A stretch of 64,000 bases of DNA from Gavia stellata (Eukaryota; Chordata; Aves; Gaviiformes; Gaviidae): assembly GCF_030936135.1 (NCBI RefSeq), contig NC_082598.1, positions 55,272,347 to 55,336,346 of the forward strand. Direction: 5' to 3'. The translations under genes were made by a program, and so were the position numbers. The notes under the pieces were generated by a model. The model ran no database searches and was not told where the DNA came from. It saw nothing but the letters and a program-made list of their open reading frames with translations. Positions 24,701 through 39,700 of the stretch are shown piece by piece (the first letter of the stretch is position 1; every line of letters starts with the position of its first letter).

Positions 24701-27700
24701 GACGGAGGGGAGAGAGAGACTAGATATTTATTTGATTTTTTTTTTTTTTACACCACAAATACACTTTTAAAAAATATTGCTATTACAGAAGAACAGCACA
24801 TCACTGAATTTGCCATTTCGAGACGAGTAATGAAATGAATGGCTGTATAATCTGCCAGAGAATAAAATTACATTTACCTGAACATTAAACTTCTACTGCT
24901 TAAACTCTTGACCTTGAAAAAAATCTCCCACTTTAGTAAGACACTTGTTTCATACCTCTTTAGTCAAATATAAACTTTCGTAAGAAAATTACATTCAAAC
25001 TCAACAGAAAGAAAAACAGGTCACTATTCCGTAGCAAGGCAGTACATCTCCATTCTAAAGTGTTTTCTGCCAGCCCTGAGAAATCCATTTTCCTGCTGGC
25101 ATTCTGCGGATTAAAAATCAAAGGTTGTGTGCAAACATTTTGGCAGAGAAGTGTTTATAAGCATCAAAACAGCTTAGCTGCAGAACGGAAAAACTTCACA
25201 CTCTGGAAATAAAGAACTCTGAAAAGTAAGAGAGGAGAAAAGAAACCTTTCTGTTGTGAGGCTGAGACCTCTGTAAGGAACTAAGGACCTTTAAAACAGT
25301 TGTGGCGAGTGAGCTAAGTCTACTAGCTAGCTGCATGCTTGGTTAAAGTTATTCATTTCTCTCAAGGAAAAAAGGTTTATATATGCTACTGTACAAAACA
25401 GGTAAATTTCACTAGTAGAATTCTTTGCAAGAAAATGAAGATAAACTATTTTACCACCACCTAGAATGAAGCAAAGAATAGACAATTTCCCCAGCCCTCA
25501 TCTAGTTCAAAGCTTAAATAAGGATGAGAAAGTTGCTTTCAAGTACTTCACTTGCTACAGGCACAGATGACCCCTAAAAGAATAATGAGCCTTAGCAGGT
25601 TTCAGGATTCGATTAAATATGCTGGAGATGCAAACACCTTTGCAACATGCTACATTGCATGGACCCACTGCCTTGTATTAGAAGACCTCCTAAACTCCAG
25701 GTATTGCTGACCTCTTTTCTCTGTATCATTCTCACAGCATGTTCTTACTACTTAACTTTCAAGTTTTGTTCTGCTTCATCTATAGCTTCCCTCCCTTTTC
25801 TTACTGTGGGAAATCAAGGACCAACTAATGAAAGGCTCTCTAAAATCATTCTAAGTGGGAGAGGGTGATTACAACATCCTCCCCTCTGTTTTAAGCTAAT
25901 GTAATCAAGCATTACTTACGATCTTGGGTATAAGGCATAAGGAGGGTTAGATACCATCAACTGGCTCAACAAGGAAACAAGGATCAACACAATAATAGGC
26001 ATCAGCTGAATGAACATAGAGAAACCTCCCTAAGGAACAAAACAGATTCAGGTTATTTCACAAAACAGCATCAAGTAAACAGGTAAATTTGACAAGATTT
26101 AATGCTAAGCGTGACTTTCTGCTTTAAGCATCAAAAGCTGCTAGGAAAACTGTAACTACAAACCTGCAAACACTTGCGGTGTTATCTTAACTTTCCAATG
26201 CATACACAATATTCATAGACTGCTCAAACTGCAAGAGTTCATGGGTTAGCATGTAGCCACAAGCAATTACCAAATGAATAGCTGGATTCAGTTACATTGT
26301 ACACCATGATTTTTATCTATACAGTGATATGTAACTATAGAGGACTATATATAATTTATATAGGTGAATACTGAGCCTTAAGTACAGTTCTTACCTCAGA
26401 CCAAATAAATTTTTACATGTAGGCAAGGATTAGTGGCCAGAAAAAGTGACATATTTAGGCTAATACTACCAGGCACTAGTAAGATAGTGACATAGAACAA
26501 AAGGTTTACAAAACCAGGCTATTATCTTCTCAAATTTGCATGTCTATTTACCAATCAGTAGGACTATCACCTGCCAAAGTTTTAAAATATGTAACTGGCA
26601 AGTACAAACCCTCCTCTACAGTACAGAGCTCCTGTACAGTCACATCACTGAAAGCGACTACCAGCAAATTTCACAAATCCACAGTTTAAAGTCAAGGGCG
26701 CTTAAACATACATCACCCCTCTCTTCCTCCCTCTCATGTCCACTCTGACGATGCTGATTAGGATGACTGTAGCCAGCACGACCATTAGAGAATGAATGTA
26801 CACTACCTAAGGAAAGAAATAGCCACATTTAAATCATGTAAAAAACCCCAAACTATTTAGAGGTCAATACAGAAGCAACAACGTAAAGCGTTTAACATTA
26901 CTGAATAATGACACATAAAATAACTCAACTTCAAGATATCTTACAATTTCAAAGTTGTTTAAAATAAATATTTTAAGCTCTAAGACAACTGATTTGTTAT
27001 TTCATGTACCACAGAATCACCACAGTAACCCCAAAGAACTGAACTCCCATTTTTGGGATTTAGCAACACTTAGGGGAAAAATAAACTGTGATGCAGATTA
27101 AAGAGTGGGGGTCTGAGGCAGGCTGGAGTAATTTTACTGTTTTATAACATCACAAACTCTAATGCCACTCTGGGCAGTACCACTGTATCCCAATGATTAT
27201 ACTGATATATACAAATACCTGTTGGAAAGGCCCCTCCAAAAAACATGTTGAATAGATCCTCTGGAGTAATATCTGCCTCACAACCTCTATGGAAGTTGAA
27301 TCGACCGTTGCTAGGGTGATTGCATGTTTGCTCTTCACTGCCTGTAAGGTCATACTGCTTTCGTTTTTCTGGATTACTCAGCACAGCATACGCATTTCCG
27401 ATTTCTGAAGCAAGGAATAAAAGACAACTCCCATAAATGAAAGATAAGAGCTATTCCAGCATGAAAATGGCAATTTCAAAGTCAAGAATAGGCAGCAAAT
27501 TATGTCCTTTACTGTACGTTACAAATCAACTATAGTACAAGGTCCAAAAACCATCTCTACTTTTCTTAGTATAGCTTCCACAGTTTCCCACCAACACTAT
27601 TCAAAGGCCTTTTATCCTGTTGAACTAGGCAGAAGGCAGGAGAGCTTTGATCCGTTTTCTAGGGGAACGCCTACACCTGTGGAAATGTTCTCTCTCACTG

Positions 27701-30700
27701 CAATTACCAAAAAAGCATCAAGCATTATCATGAAAGCTTTGAAGGGGGGTAATTGCAAAGTTCAGTTTGCTCTAGCAGCCTAGCTTAAAAACATCATAGA
27801 CTCAGTAGGTTTTCTTTTGTTTCATTTAGTAAGTGGTGACTTCTTCAAATGCATCAACTTTATTGTCTACAAGAGTGTGAATGTTATTTTTTTTATATGC
27901 TTAAGATATTTTATGGATTACATTAATAACACACAGTTTTGCATGACATAACATGAAGAGTACAACACACGTGCATGACAGGAACACGTACGTGTGTTCC
28001 CAAGGTTGCCAATACAACCTCAATGTTTGGAGTGCCTGGCCTGCATCCTTGTCCCCATTCATGCTACATTATCACAAATGAACAACTTCAATTTTGACAG
28101 TTGAAAGGGAAAAACTGAGTTATGTGAGCATGGGAAGAATGAGTGTGAAAAGACCACAAGCTCTGCTGACTTTACAAGCTTGGACCCTAGCTGCTCTGAA
28201 TAGACATACAGCTCTTGCAGACTGAAGGAAAATTTCTGCTGGCACTCGATGAACAATCTTCACTCAGTCATATCTTCATTAAACCCTTTCTGCTTTCCTT
28301 TCTTCTCTCTCCTCCAGGCCTCTCCAACAAAAGCCTTCTTTTGCAGCCAACCAAGACAAGGCACAGGGATTATGTTTTTCAGTGTCGAAAAGCCATCAGT
28401 CATCAAAAGCTCGTGCAAGGTGCAACACTATAACCTCAACACAGGCAAATAAGACTATGGCTTTGCATAATTAATGTTTTCAACATTATCCAATCTAAAA
28501 AAAGTTAATGAGTCTTAGCTATGTGCCTTTTAAGATGCCGTTAGAAATAATCATTAGCAATTCCTTTAAGTGGAGGAGAAAACCCAAAGAAATGAAGCCT
28601 GCTAATTTGCACTGAGAGCATGACATACACTACTGACACCAAATATTGCTGCAAGGTTCCTCTGTTCCTCAGCACGAGGATGAACTTGGTAGTATAAATT
28701 TAGATTTTCCCAAAAATTAAGAATTTAGGGAGACATTAATCAGGTGACTGCACATAAAGTGAAGACACCATACTGTCACAGTATGCTCAGCAATCTTTTT
28801 TGACTATTTGTTATTTGCTTTTGATTACTTGATGCTAATTCACAACAGATTTGATTAAAATTTAATTTTCTTTAAATAAAGAACATAAAATAAATGAAAA
28901 AACCTGCTCAAAAGTTTCAAAGGAAAGATTTTTGATGAAGTTGGTAAAAGAGATTCCAAGAGATTAAAAGTGATTATATTTGCACAAACTTTTTAATCTA
29001 AAATATAACCTCAGGGAGACTGCTTAATACAACAGAAGAGTAGTACTAGGTAGCTCAAGATCTAAGTAAGTACCTTGCCTAACATCAAACTCAATTCTGT
29101 TTTCTAATGTGACCTTTCCTTAAAATAAAGCATTATTATGAAATAGCTATTAATATGAAACTCCTTTTCTCAGCTGGATGTTAGAAACTCATCAGGCACC
29201 TTTAAAGGCAAACTAAATCATGAATTTACTCAGCCATACAAAAAGATTACAATAATTTCAATGCAAGAAAAATACTAGATTTCATTAAGTAATTTTTAGT
29301 CAACAAGATTCCCCTACAAGATTTTCTGTTCATTTACTTATCTAGTTAAGAACTAGAAAGTGAAATTAAGCTGAAGAAATCAAACTTGTACAAAGTGCTA
29401 ATGTTAAATAAAATATTAAATAATAAGAGACTGATTTCTTACACTTTAAAGATTATTTAAGATGCTAGTAACAAGGAAGAATTATTTTATTCATAGGGCT
29501 GGAGATAATTTTACAAGAATAATATCTTTATTAGATAAAGTCATCACATAGGTGTATTAAAATAATCATTAGCAATCAACTTTCCTGCTATGTTCTATCT
29601 ACTTTTCATCTGGAATTGTTAATATGTTATTGTAATTACCCCTTAAAGTCTGTATCAGAAGTCTTGCTCAGGACTTTATTTTTCTTTTTTTCCCCCTCCC
29701 CCAATTTAAGAGTTTTATCCAATTAATTTTTTCAAATGTCTGCATGTAAACCTCACACAGGAAAAAAATAAAAAATATGTACCACAATCAGATTGTTTAT
29801 TTACGCATCACCATTTCTTACAGATTCACATTTTTCTTCATCTGTGTCTGAGATGAAGGTGTAGTTTTCTTTAAAAAGCTTTTCCTCAACAATTTTCCTT
29901 GTGCAGGGCTAAGCTTGGCAGCCTTGATCAGGTCAAGTCAGATTGTAAATTTTACCTAAGAAATGGTCAAAGGCAACTATTAATAAGGCCATGTTTGAAC
30001 CCAAGTTTTTTTGTGTGGAAAAAGTAGTAAAACTACACACATACAAGGAATTCTAAGGAAAAGGTAACTTAGCGTGGCACGTGATTCAGTAAAAACTGTA
30101 TTTTGCTATCAAGGTTTACCTTTTTTTAAGCTCAAGTATAGTAAAGATTCAAGATAGTAAGATTCAATTGACCACATTAAGTCAACAACAGTAAAAAAAA
30201 GTGCAGTTGGGTTTCACAGATCAAGTATTTGCTCCCTGTACCCGAAAATTACAATCACTCCTCTGAAACCAAACCCTACTGCAAAAGTCCACATTATTTA
30301 TCCATACTTCTAGGTATATGTTAAGATAATAAAGGTCAAATATTTTCTTGGATAAAAATGTCAGTTTAATATTAGCTACAAAACACCACATTGACAATTT
30401 TGTAAAAAGACCAGTGACCAATGCAGATAAATTTCTTTTAATCTGACAAAGTTTAATCATAAAAGAAATTTTAAGTAAAAATGGTATTTTACTTTTAAAA
30501 GCCTCTGTTGCTCCAGGTGCATGGTTTTTGTCTGGGTGGAATTTCAAAGCAAGTTTTCTATAAGCTTTCTTTAGGTCTTCTTCACCTGCATCCTTTGACA
30601 CCCCAAGGACTTCGTAATAATTTTTACATTTCTTTATACTGCAAAAGAAAATGAAGTAAACTGTTGTAAACAAAAAGATGTAAAGGTAGTATGTTAGAAC

Positions 30701-33700
30701 ACAGCTGCAAATGACGTAATACATTGCACTGATGCAATACATTTCTCACTTTCAATATAAAAAAATTTCCACTCTATAAACAAAGAATGCCCTTTTTCAT
30801 AATAAACTCACTATTGAGCACAATAAACTATTGTACTCAAAATTACTTACTACATTTATTTTACTACTTCTACTGCAGAACTACTACAGCTGTAAGAAAA
30901 GGTTTCAGTCTGGAATTACTGTATCATTTTCTCATTCCAAATTATATGAATGTTGCTGTTAATAATGCATAAAATGAAGATTCCAAATTTACTTCACAGA
31001 GCCAGCGGGTAGGAAGGTCTGTTTTGACTGTCAACAGCAAATGCACTTTGGTATGCATGATATAAAACAAGAGAAACAATACCGCCCTTTCTCCAAACAA
31101 AAGTCAAGTAAAAACACCATTCAAGCATTCATTTTTCAGGGAAATAAGGCATGTGAGGATACCTCTGCTGCTGGGAATGCACCTGGATCTTAACAAACTT
31201 TCTGTAAGTGTTTATATAAATTCAAAGAAACAATAACAGCTCCAGCAATTACAGATTCAGCTCATCTCATATGTTCAATGTAGCATTTTTTAGAACTCTG
31301 AAAACTCATAAATATTCTTCCTGTAGGCAGTCTCACCCAGACAGGAAAAGCAAAATCTGGAAATGATGTAATGATTTGGTATGCTTCACAATACTCAGAA
31401 GAGAGAAAGAGCAGTTACAGGGGACAGTGAGAACATTAATTTTCTGTGGGCAGGAAGAACTGACCAAACCAATAAATATACCTTAAAATCAAACCAAGTT
31501 ACTTGGATAAGAATCCAGAAACTTAGAAAAATAAGGCCAAATCACAAACTTGCATTGCAGAAATGACGCACACTGACATTTGGTGCATACCAAAAGAAAA
31601 GGGCTGGTCTGAGCAAGAAATAGAAATTACGTCCATAAATATTTTAAAAGCTTCGTGTGAGTCTCTTCACATGGCTGTAACTGTGTCCACATTCTCTTAA
31701 ATGCAGAGATTTCTACGTAAATATGGGTTTAGTGTTACAAAGACTATACAGAGGGCAGCCAAGTGGAAAAAAAGGGGGCAAGCAAGCCTTCGGCATTTTC
31801 ATGAAATAAGAATGGGTACCCTGTAATTAAGGGAATACAGCATCAGAAGTACAACCACACTGTTGTGTGTGGTCCTTCATAGTTCACAGATTGATCAAAT
31901 CAAGTTTCATTTGAGGGATCCCTTTTCCTGTGTTCAAATAACATGAGCTTTTATGGACGTCTCGGTGTAATGCTCACAAGAGCACTGAATTGAATGTATG
32001 CAGGCAGCTGCCAACACGAACATCCTGTGAAATAAATATAGCTCATTATATTGAGGTAACATTTAATAAGCTCTAGTTAGGAAGCTGATAAAGCTAACTA
32101 AAAAGAACACAGTGAACCCATCAAGAAAGAATGGAAAGAAAATACATTAAATTATACTCTCAATACTGGAAACTTCTGTTTGTTTATTTGTACAATAAGA
32201 AAAAATTTTGGTAGTGTACAGATCCCTTCATCCTTAGCCTCAAGACCTGGATTACTTATGAATTGTATCAAGAACAGATAGCTTTATTTAAAAGTGTAAC
32301 AGTATCAAATTAAGCTTTTATTTCAAGAAATTGCTATCTTAGCATCCAATCTAAGTTCCTCCCTTCAATAATTCAGTATCTGAATTATCTGTTTGTGGAC
32401 CAGACTCTTCAGAACTTTAGTTGATATAAAATTAGGTAGTGAGTCATCAATGTTTAGCAAAGTTGTTCTTTTATTAGCATTAAAACTGTAGTGTTAAACG
32501 TTTGTTCAAGTGTTTTTAAGCACCATCCGTCCTCAAGAACTTTTTCGCCCAACAGCATATGGTCACTTCTCATGGAAGTAACAAACATGAAAGAAAACCC
32601 CATGAAAAGTTTACTACTTCACAGACCTGATATGTATTTATTTCACAACTCTAGGATGCAGAGAGGAGAAAAATGGAAAAAAAAAAAGAACAACCCAAGA
32701 AATGCCAACCTGTTCTTCTAACCCTCAAAATCTCACCCCAGTTCTTCCCCATTCATAACCAGTGAAAGTGGGAAAGCCTCACGGGAAAAGCAAGAATGGT
32801 CGGTATCAATCGGAAGACGTTCAGGTCAGCACATGACCCACCAGCTTCTGACACCACGATCTGCTTAGAGCCAGTGCATCAAACCAGAGCTACTTCCTGA
32901 TGAGAAGTGCAGGGAGAAACCTGCCTTGGGGGTTGTATAATGCTTGCCCTCGAAAGGGATGAGTGCAATCACCCTCCATGCGACAGCCATCCTGAACCTG
33001 ATCCACAAATGGGCTATTCTTATCTATCAAGAAACAAGTGTTCAGCCAAGGTATAACACATTTCTACTTTCTCTTAGGAAATCTTTGCTAGTGATTGCTT
33101 TGTTAAAACAAAAAATTCTGCAAGTACACAAGCATCTCTATTCCAACATTCCTGATTTTGTATGAAGCTATGATTTCATATTTCAAGCACATCTTATATC
33201 AAATCACCCTTGTACCCTGACCTGCTACCTTAGGCTAAATGGCCAGTCTCAAACAAAGAAGCCTTTGTGACAGCCACCCCTAACTTTTATTCTCCCTTGC
33301 ATGTTCTTCTCAGGACGGGCACGCTTACAGCAACACTGCCTGCAACAGACCTGTAACCGATCCTCCAGATCATTTACATTACCCTCCTTTCTACTGCACA
33401 GGATCAACGCTGAGATATGTAACCCCTGTTCGCTGTTTAGCCTGTTGTCATCTTCAGATCTCAACCAAGTCAGCGCTGGCTCTTATAAACCTCACCAGCA
33501 AATATAAGCTGCAAGTAGTCTGCTGGATGGCCTGAGGAGCACTGCTGCATGTGACTTCATGATGAATCATATGGAATACGCATATACATATGGCAATTTT
33601 GCAGAGTTTAGCAGGACTTTGGATTAGGCAGATCAAGCTTTAAAGCTAAAATACATTAAATGATTATACAAATGCACAGGGGCCAAAAACCATACCCAAG

Positions 33701-36700
33701 CCTGGAATTCTCAGCAATGACCTTCTGCTATGAAACCCTTGCTACACCCTGCCATTAGACAATAGTTTTATACGATTGCTTTGCCACTCCAAGGCAAAAA
33801 GCATCTGGACTGTAAGTAGCTAGCATCTAGTTAATGCAAAGTTTACTGCAGGGAGGGAGTTAGTGAATTCTCCCAGGAGGTCGCTTAACTGAGCACAATT
33901 CAGGCAATCGTTACAGGGTAAGGGCTCCTTTTTTTTCCCCCTCAGCAAAGTCCATGCAAGTTTTGCAGCAAAACTTGTACTGCAGCAGCTTTGTACTGGG
34001 GATGATGGGACAAGCAAAGACAATTAGAAGGTGCTTTCCAATTAAACAAAATCACCAGTGTTTGTGATGCACTCCTGGGAGGCAAAACTTTAATGCATCA
34101 CAAACTCAACTTGGTAAGTCAGTTTATAGCAGGACAAATTGTATGGGATCACCAGGGCAACCCACCAGATCCTCAGGTCATACATGTGCTGTGCAGTCAC
34201 CAGGCTTCTCAAACACTGTTGGAGCACACACCACATCCCTCCTCCACCTTAAAGACATGGGGATCATGGTCTTTGCCCTGAGATTCTCCAAGCCTTAGTC
34301 CTCTTCCTCCAAACTACCACTGTCCTGATGAGAAACTTCTCTCCAGCTGCTGGGAGCTGTTGGAAGCCATGGCCAACCTGATCCTTGTCCCTCAGCAGAA
34401 GCAGGCCTTTTTGGGCATATTCCTCACACCTTGTCTCTAGTAGACTGATGTCTGACAATGCTCACTCTGCCAGAATCCCTCACCTGGAGCATTGAACTGT
34501 CCTGTGGAGATTTGTCACAGGAGGGCAGATGGACAGAAGGAACCATCCCTTTCCTCCTTGTCTCCTACTGCAGGCCACACAACATCAGCCAGCAGAGGCT
34601 GGGAAAAATTAAGAGTAAAACCAGTGGAGGTTTTGGAAAAGACTGATCACTGATGTTACTCACGGCTTTTAACCACATCTGAAACCCCTGTCCCCTGTCA
34701 GCATGAACAGCTAACTTTCTGAAAGCTGCATTTCAAATTGTTGTTTGGTTGGTTTTGCTGCACTTACGGCACTGTAGTCCCTAGTGCTAATTTTCTTGCA
34801 TATGTAAACTTCACACAGATCTTTCTTTTTAAAATTGCAATTTACATATCACTTGCTTATGGACTGCCCCTTTTGTTTGAATTGGGGTTTTTTGTTGTTT
34901 ATTTCTGGCTTATTTGAAGTTTGAGGCTTTCACTCTTAATTTGCTTGGGGTTTTGTTTTTTTGTGAATTGCTTTCTTGTGTTTTTCATTCCTGGTTGGAT
35001 CACTTCTGTATCTGAATTACTAACAAATTATTTCTGTTTAGCTAATTTCTGTCCTCGCTGAATTGTTAGTCCCCTGCCAGCACTCTGGCACTGTCCTTTG
35101 GGTTAACAGATTTGCTGGCTGTTTTAGGAGGGCACATTGCTGGATGTTCCTGAAATAATATCTGAAGTTTAGAGACTAGACTGCTCAAACAGCATGAGGG
35201 GAGGTGATGGCCTACATTCATCCACAATCTGTTGAGAGAGGTATCTCATCATGACTTGCAAAGCTCCACTATCCCAGCTTGCAGTTGACAAGCCACTTGC
35301 AGTAGGACTGATCAGCCAGCTTCAAACTGCAGCAACAGCCAGTTCTGCCTGACGCTGGGCTCCTCACCATGTCTGATGGCTGAAGGCATAGGAAGCCCTT
35401 CAGGTCCTGAAATGTCCACTCTCACCTGCAGAAATTCTGGGGTTACCACCACTGGTTCTCCTGTCACTACAAAATTATGTGATCCTACTGCTGTGCTTCT
35501 TGTTTCACTTTTCAAATCTACAATTCAGATTAGGTGAGCATCAACAGCTTTTATCAGGTTAACAAAACCTGTCAGAGATGCTTGCATTCCTGTATCGAAT
35601 ACCTGCAGTGATCCATAATCATGAAGTTTTGAGTACAACAGGGTATTTCAAAGGGCCTTCCAAAGCCTTTGTCTCCATGCACAGGGACAGCCCAAAAGAT
35701 AAACACTTCGACCACCATCTTCAAAAGCTTGCAATGGGAGCCACTATTATTTCTCCCAATGGTAACCTGAACTGAACAGCACAGCAGGCAGCAATGTGAA
35801 TGTTAGTGACAAAGAACCGAGCAAGAGGAAGCTACACTGACTTCTGATCCCAGAGTTGAGCAGAAAAACACAGTAAAATGCAGACCAATTTCTACACAGG
35901 TCAAGTTTCCAATGATGCCAGAGGGCCTGATGCAAATGGCATCTTGCAGCTGAATCATGAGTGTGCCAGTCACAGTTTGGATGATGTGTGGTCTGCAAAA
36001 AGTGCTCTAGATTGGGAAGAGGTCACAGTGTTGTTGAGGAACTCAAGCTGGTATAAGCATACCCCTACTATCTGAAATGAATGCATCAGAAGTTTCAAGA
36101 TCTCTGTTTTACTGATGGATTCAACAACACATTATGGTGCTTGTCTTGGTACCTTGCTCTTGGATGTTCCTGGTCAGTTTGTTTCTCCAGTATTACATGA
36201 AATATTCAAGGCTGTGTTTACATCAGCATACTTATCTCCAGATTTTCTTTAAGCTTTTATTTTAGCTATAAAAAGCGTAGATTAAAGGCAGGAGCTTTCA
36301 GACAAAGTCCACCATATCTTCTGTGCCACTTTTCCATGAAAGGCTCTATCACTGTGATTTCCACCTTGACTTTCTCAACGATTCAACTGGATATTTCAAC
36401 AATTCAGTGTAGTTCTGGCAGCCTAATTAAAGGCATGCCCTGATTTCTTTGCTTTGTTTTTTTTTCCCTTCCATTTTAGCACATGTTGATTGCTCTTATT
36501 ATTCCACTTTCAGTTAATTATCTTCTTGACCCCATGTTAAAAAAGTAACAATATATCTCTTTTTGCTGAATTCGCAGAAGTCTCAGCAGAAGGCCTGGAA
36601 AAAGTCAGTCACACAACTTAGATTCCTTCTAGTTTGATCCATGAAATGTGTAGAGGCAATTTTTTGGTTTACTCCATGAATTCAAATCAAGTTGCTGATT

Positions 36701-39700
36701 ATTCTCGACCACTACTGGATGACACTTAATCCTGCCTTGCAAGGTTCCTACAGAATTCATGCCTCTATTGGTTTGTTTTGGTTCTAGCTCAAAGATCCAA
36801 ATACAAAATTTCATTCTTGTGCTTTCTTCCGAGGGGCAGGCACTGGCGGGGCAGGAAAAGCAGTATTCCACCAAAGTTTTCACAAGACAGCAATCCAACT
36901 TTAGCATACTACTAATCATGGCAACTATCTGTCAGATGTCAAAAAGGTAATATGGAATACATGCTATGGCTTATTTACTAAAAAAGAGACATCAGACACC
37001 ATATGAATTTTAAGACAATTTAAAGGCAGTCTGTATAAAGTGTATGACCTATCTATATCTCCAAAACTATTTTTCTAAAATCATGTAGTAGACAACAGAT
37101 AATACATGCTTCACAGCATAAAAAGAAATGGGAACGATTAATACACAGCAGGCAAATGATCCTTTCTTTTTTTTTTTTAATTTCATCCTAGTCCACAAAA
37201 CCTTTCCAAAGGGTCTGCACACTTGGTATGAGTAGGCAGATATCATGACCAGAACTTGTTTGAAAGTAATTAAAAACTCCGATAACTGTAATCCCTATCA
37301 GCACTACTTCTTCAGTTGTTTTAAGTGAACTAGATAAAAAAAAAGTTTAAATTTTCTTTCTTACACAAATGTTGTATTTCTTTATCTCAGCAAAAAATGC
37401 CAATAACCTACATCAAACAGTGAAGGAATTGCTTTAAAGCAAAGACCACAGAATCCAAAAGCAAATTCTCTCTTTTTTGTCATGCACACGATTCTCATGC
37501 ACTTATCTTAAGTTGACATTGCTCAGACAGCTTTCAATTGCCTAGAGACTTCTAGGGCACTTGCTCCAAAAAGACATAAGTCTACTGTGGGTCCTAACAT
37601 ATTTCTGCTAGTCTCCTGTCAATATCTCTGATATGCAGGTCACCTAAAGTGTTAAGGCAGCCCTCAGTGACAAGATAAGCATCATTAAGAAAAAGATGAA
37701 AATACAGATGGTATTTTCAAAGCATTTCGATTCAAAAGGAACGAAGTGCTTTTGGATATCTCAAGCTTCAAACTGTCACACTGAAATAGTGTGCACCGTT
37801 CCCACAAAGAACAGAGCATCACCCAGCACTTATGCAATCAGTGGAAAGATATTGCATCTTATGCTTCTCCCTGTCGAGCAACTTGTTTGCAAGCTCATGT
37901 AACGCTCTACAGAAGCGTTGTGGTAGCTTGCCAGTGATCAGTGTCCCCTGTGTATGTAGAAAAAATACAAACAGCACAGAGGTTTTTGTTTGTACTCATA
38001 CCTACCCACATTGCTAGAGTAACCCTGATGAAAATTAATGCAGTTAAATTAGTTATACTGCTCCAACTGTGTCTTCACGATGCTTCTTAAATCTATTGTC
38101 ACAAGCAAATTCAAGATAGCTGGACAACTCCAGGAACACTAATCAGTGATCCAAGTCAGAGGGCTCAGAGTCAGTCCCCCTGTCTGACTGCTCACCAAAG
38201 CTTATAAAAAAGGGTTGGAAATGGCATGTGCAGTTAAATCAGGAATGGTTTCTCTCAGTCTATATTCAATTACTAATACAGAACCAAAAACTCCTAGAGG
38301 GAAGAATACTTGAGGATAATGGCCACCTTTCAAATCATAAGCATACAAAACAACTTAGTTTGACAGAGTGAAATTCATGGTAAGATTCAGAATTTATTAA
38401 AAATTGAAGATTTTGCTACCTTGCTATCTAAAAATGTCTTTCCTTATAGGAAAAGGAAATTAAAAAATCAGGCACGAAACACTATTTAAAACCACCTCTT
38501 TTCACGCAGCATTTCTTGAACCAATTCAAAGGTCCGAAAACCATTCCACTGTGGTATGGCAGAAGCATGTGGTGATGACAAGTTCTGCTCTCTGAAGAAT
38601 ACCCTCCCCAGAGGGGCGCATTTCATTTAATTGGAAAAGTCCGGGGCCTGACTGAAGCAATAACATATGCAGCCTGTCATGTTTCCAACTAGAAAGTTCG
38701 TTCTCACTGTGGTTTAAACATGAACTTGCCCTCAGCTATCATCACTGAATGTGTTATATTTTTCCATTAAGTTTCAGCCCACTGTTCCTATTTAATCCTG
38801 TTCTCCTTGGCAAGGCGCACATGTTTTTTAATTCTTAACCACAAATTTTCTAAGTGGTGTGTTGATGTCACTAACTGACAACATGACACACTTTTCAAAA
38901 CTTCCAACAAGAACTGGGGACTTGCTCCGTTGACTACTGCACATCTAAACCAACATTCAGTCTCTCTCCAAAGGTTTACAAACTGCTATACTAAAGGATG
39001 GTAGCACCACTCAAGCTAAGGTCAAGATGTTGTTTTAACAGCTGATTTTCTAAGTGGTATGTAAAATACAAACAAACATGGGTTGTTCTGCAAGCTATTA
39101 CAATTGCTTATTTGAAAAAATCTGGGTACTTTTTAAAAACCCAAATTTTATATTCACAAAGTAGATTGTTGAAACAGGTACTAAGCAGCAATGTTGCATC
39201 AAGATTATCCTCAACGTGCAACTTCCGCAAATACCCCTAACTCTGGTTCTGATCTCAACAAACTGGATTAATTTTATCTGGTATCTAGCAAATCCCTTCA
39301 GGGAAGCAACACCCAATACCGTGAAAGCATACCATGAGGAAAAATTGGCTCTACAACATCATTTTAGTCAAGAAAAAGTAGGTAACATTACTTTCTGGTA
39401 AAACAAACAAACAAACAAACAACCAACAAAAAAAGAACTTGCAGGGAGCCTGATGTCAAAGCAGACTGCAGCTCAGAATGGCACGTCACGGGTGAGTGAA
39501 TACTGGCAGTAATACAGCCTTCATTGTAGCAGCTTTCTGAAAATGTGTTACATGTCTTAATTTGATCTAAGCCTCATTTTACAGAGGACTTCGTTCTGGA
39601 TATTTTGTCTCACATGCGTGTGCACACACACACACATTTTGTGTTCATTTTAACAGCTAACATTTCAAGGTGGCCAAGAACGTACATGCTTATTCAGGTT

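Larger units (their letters stand above)
21760..30492 (-). other. DNAJB14: DNAJB14 introns 3-7 (between the coding exons listed)
   Basis: AT-rich introns separating exons 3 to 8. Intron 7 holds a roughly 57-base direct repeat pair (23728-23784 and 24266-24322). No other gene, RNA or well-preserved transposon was recognised. Confidence 0.6.

Noticed and set aside
30221-30742. 173-codon minus-strand frame containing a J-domain piece
   Set aside because: Only 30493-30638 is exon. The flanks are intron read-through past clear splice sites.
39627-39640. Short CA-repeat as a possible CRISPR or array element
   Set aside because: It is a plain dinucleotide microsatellite in a vertebrate intron. No spaced direct repeats exist in the window.
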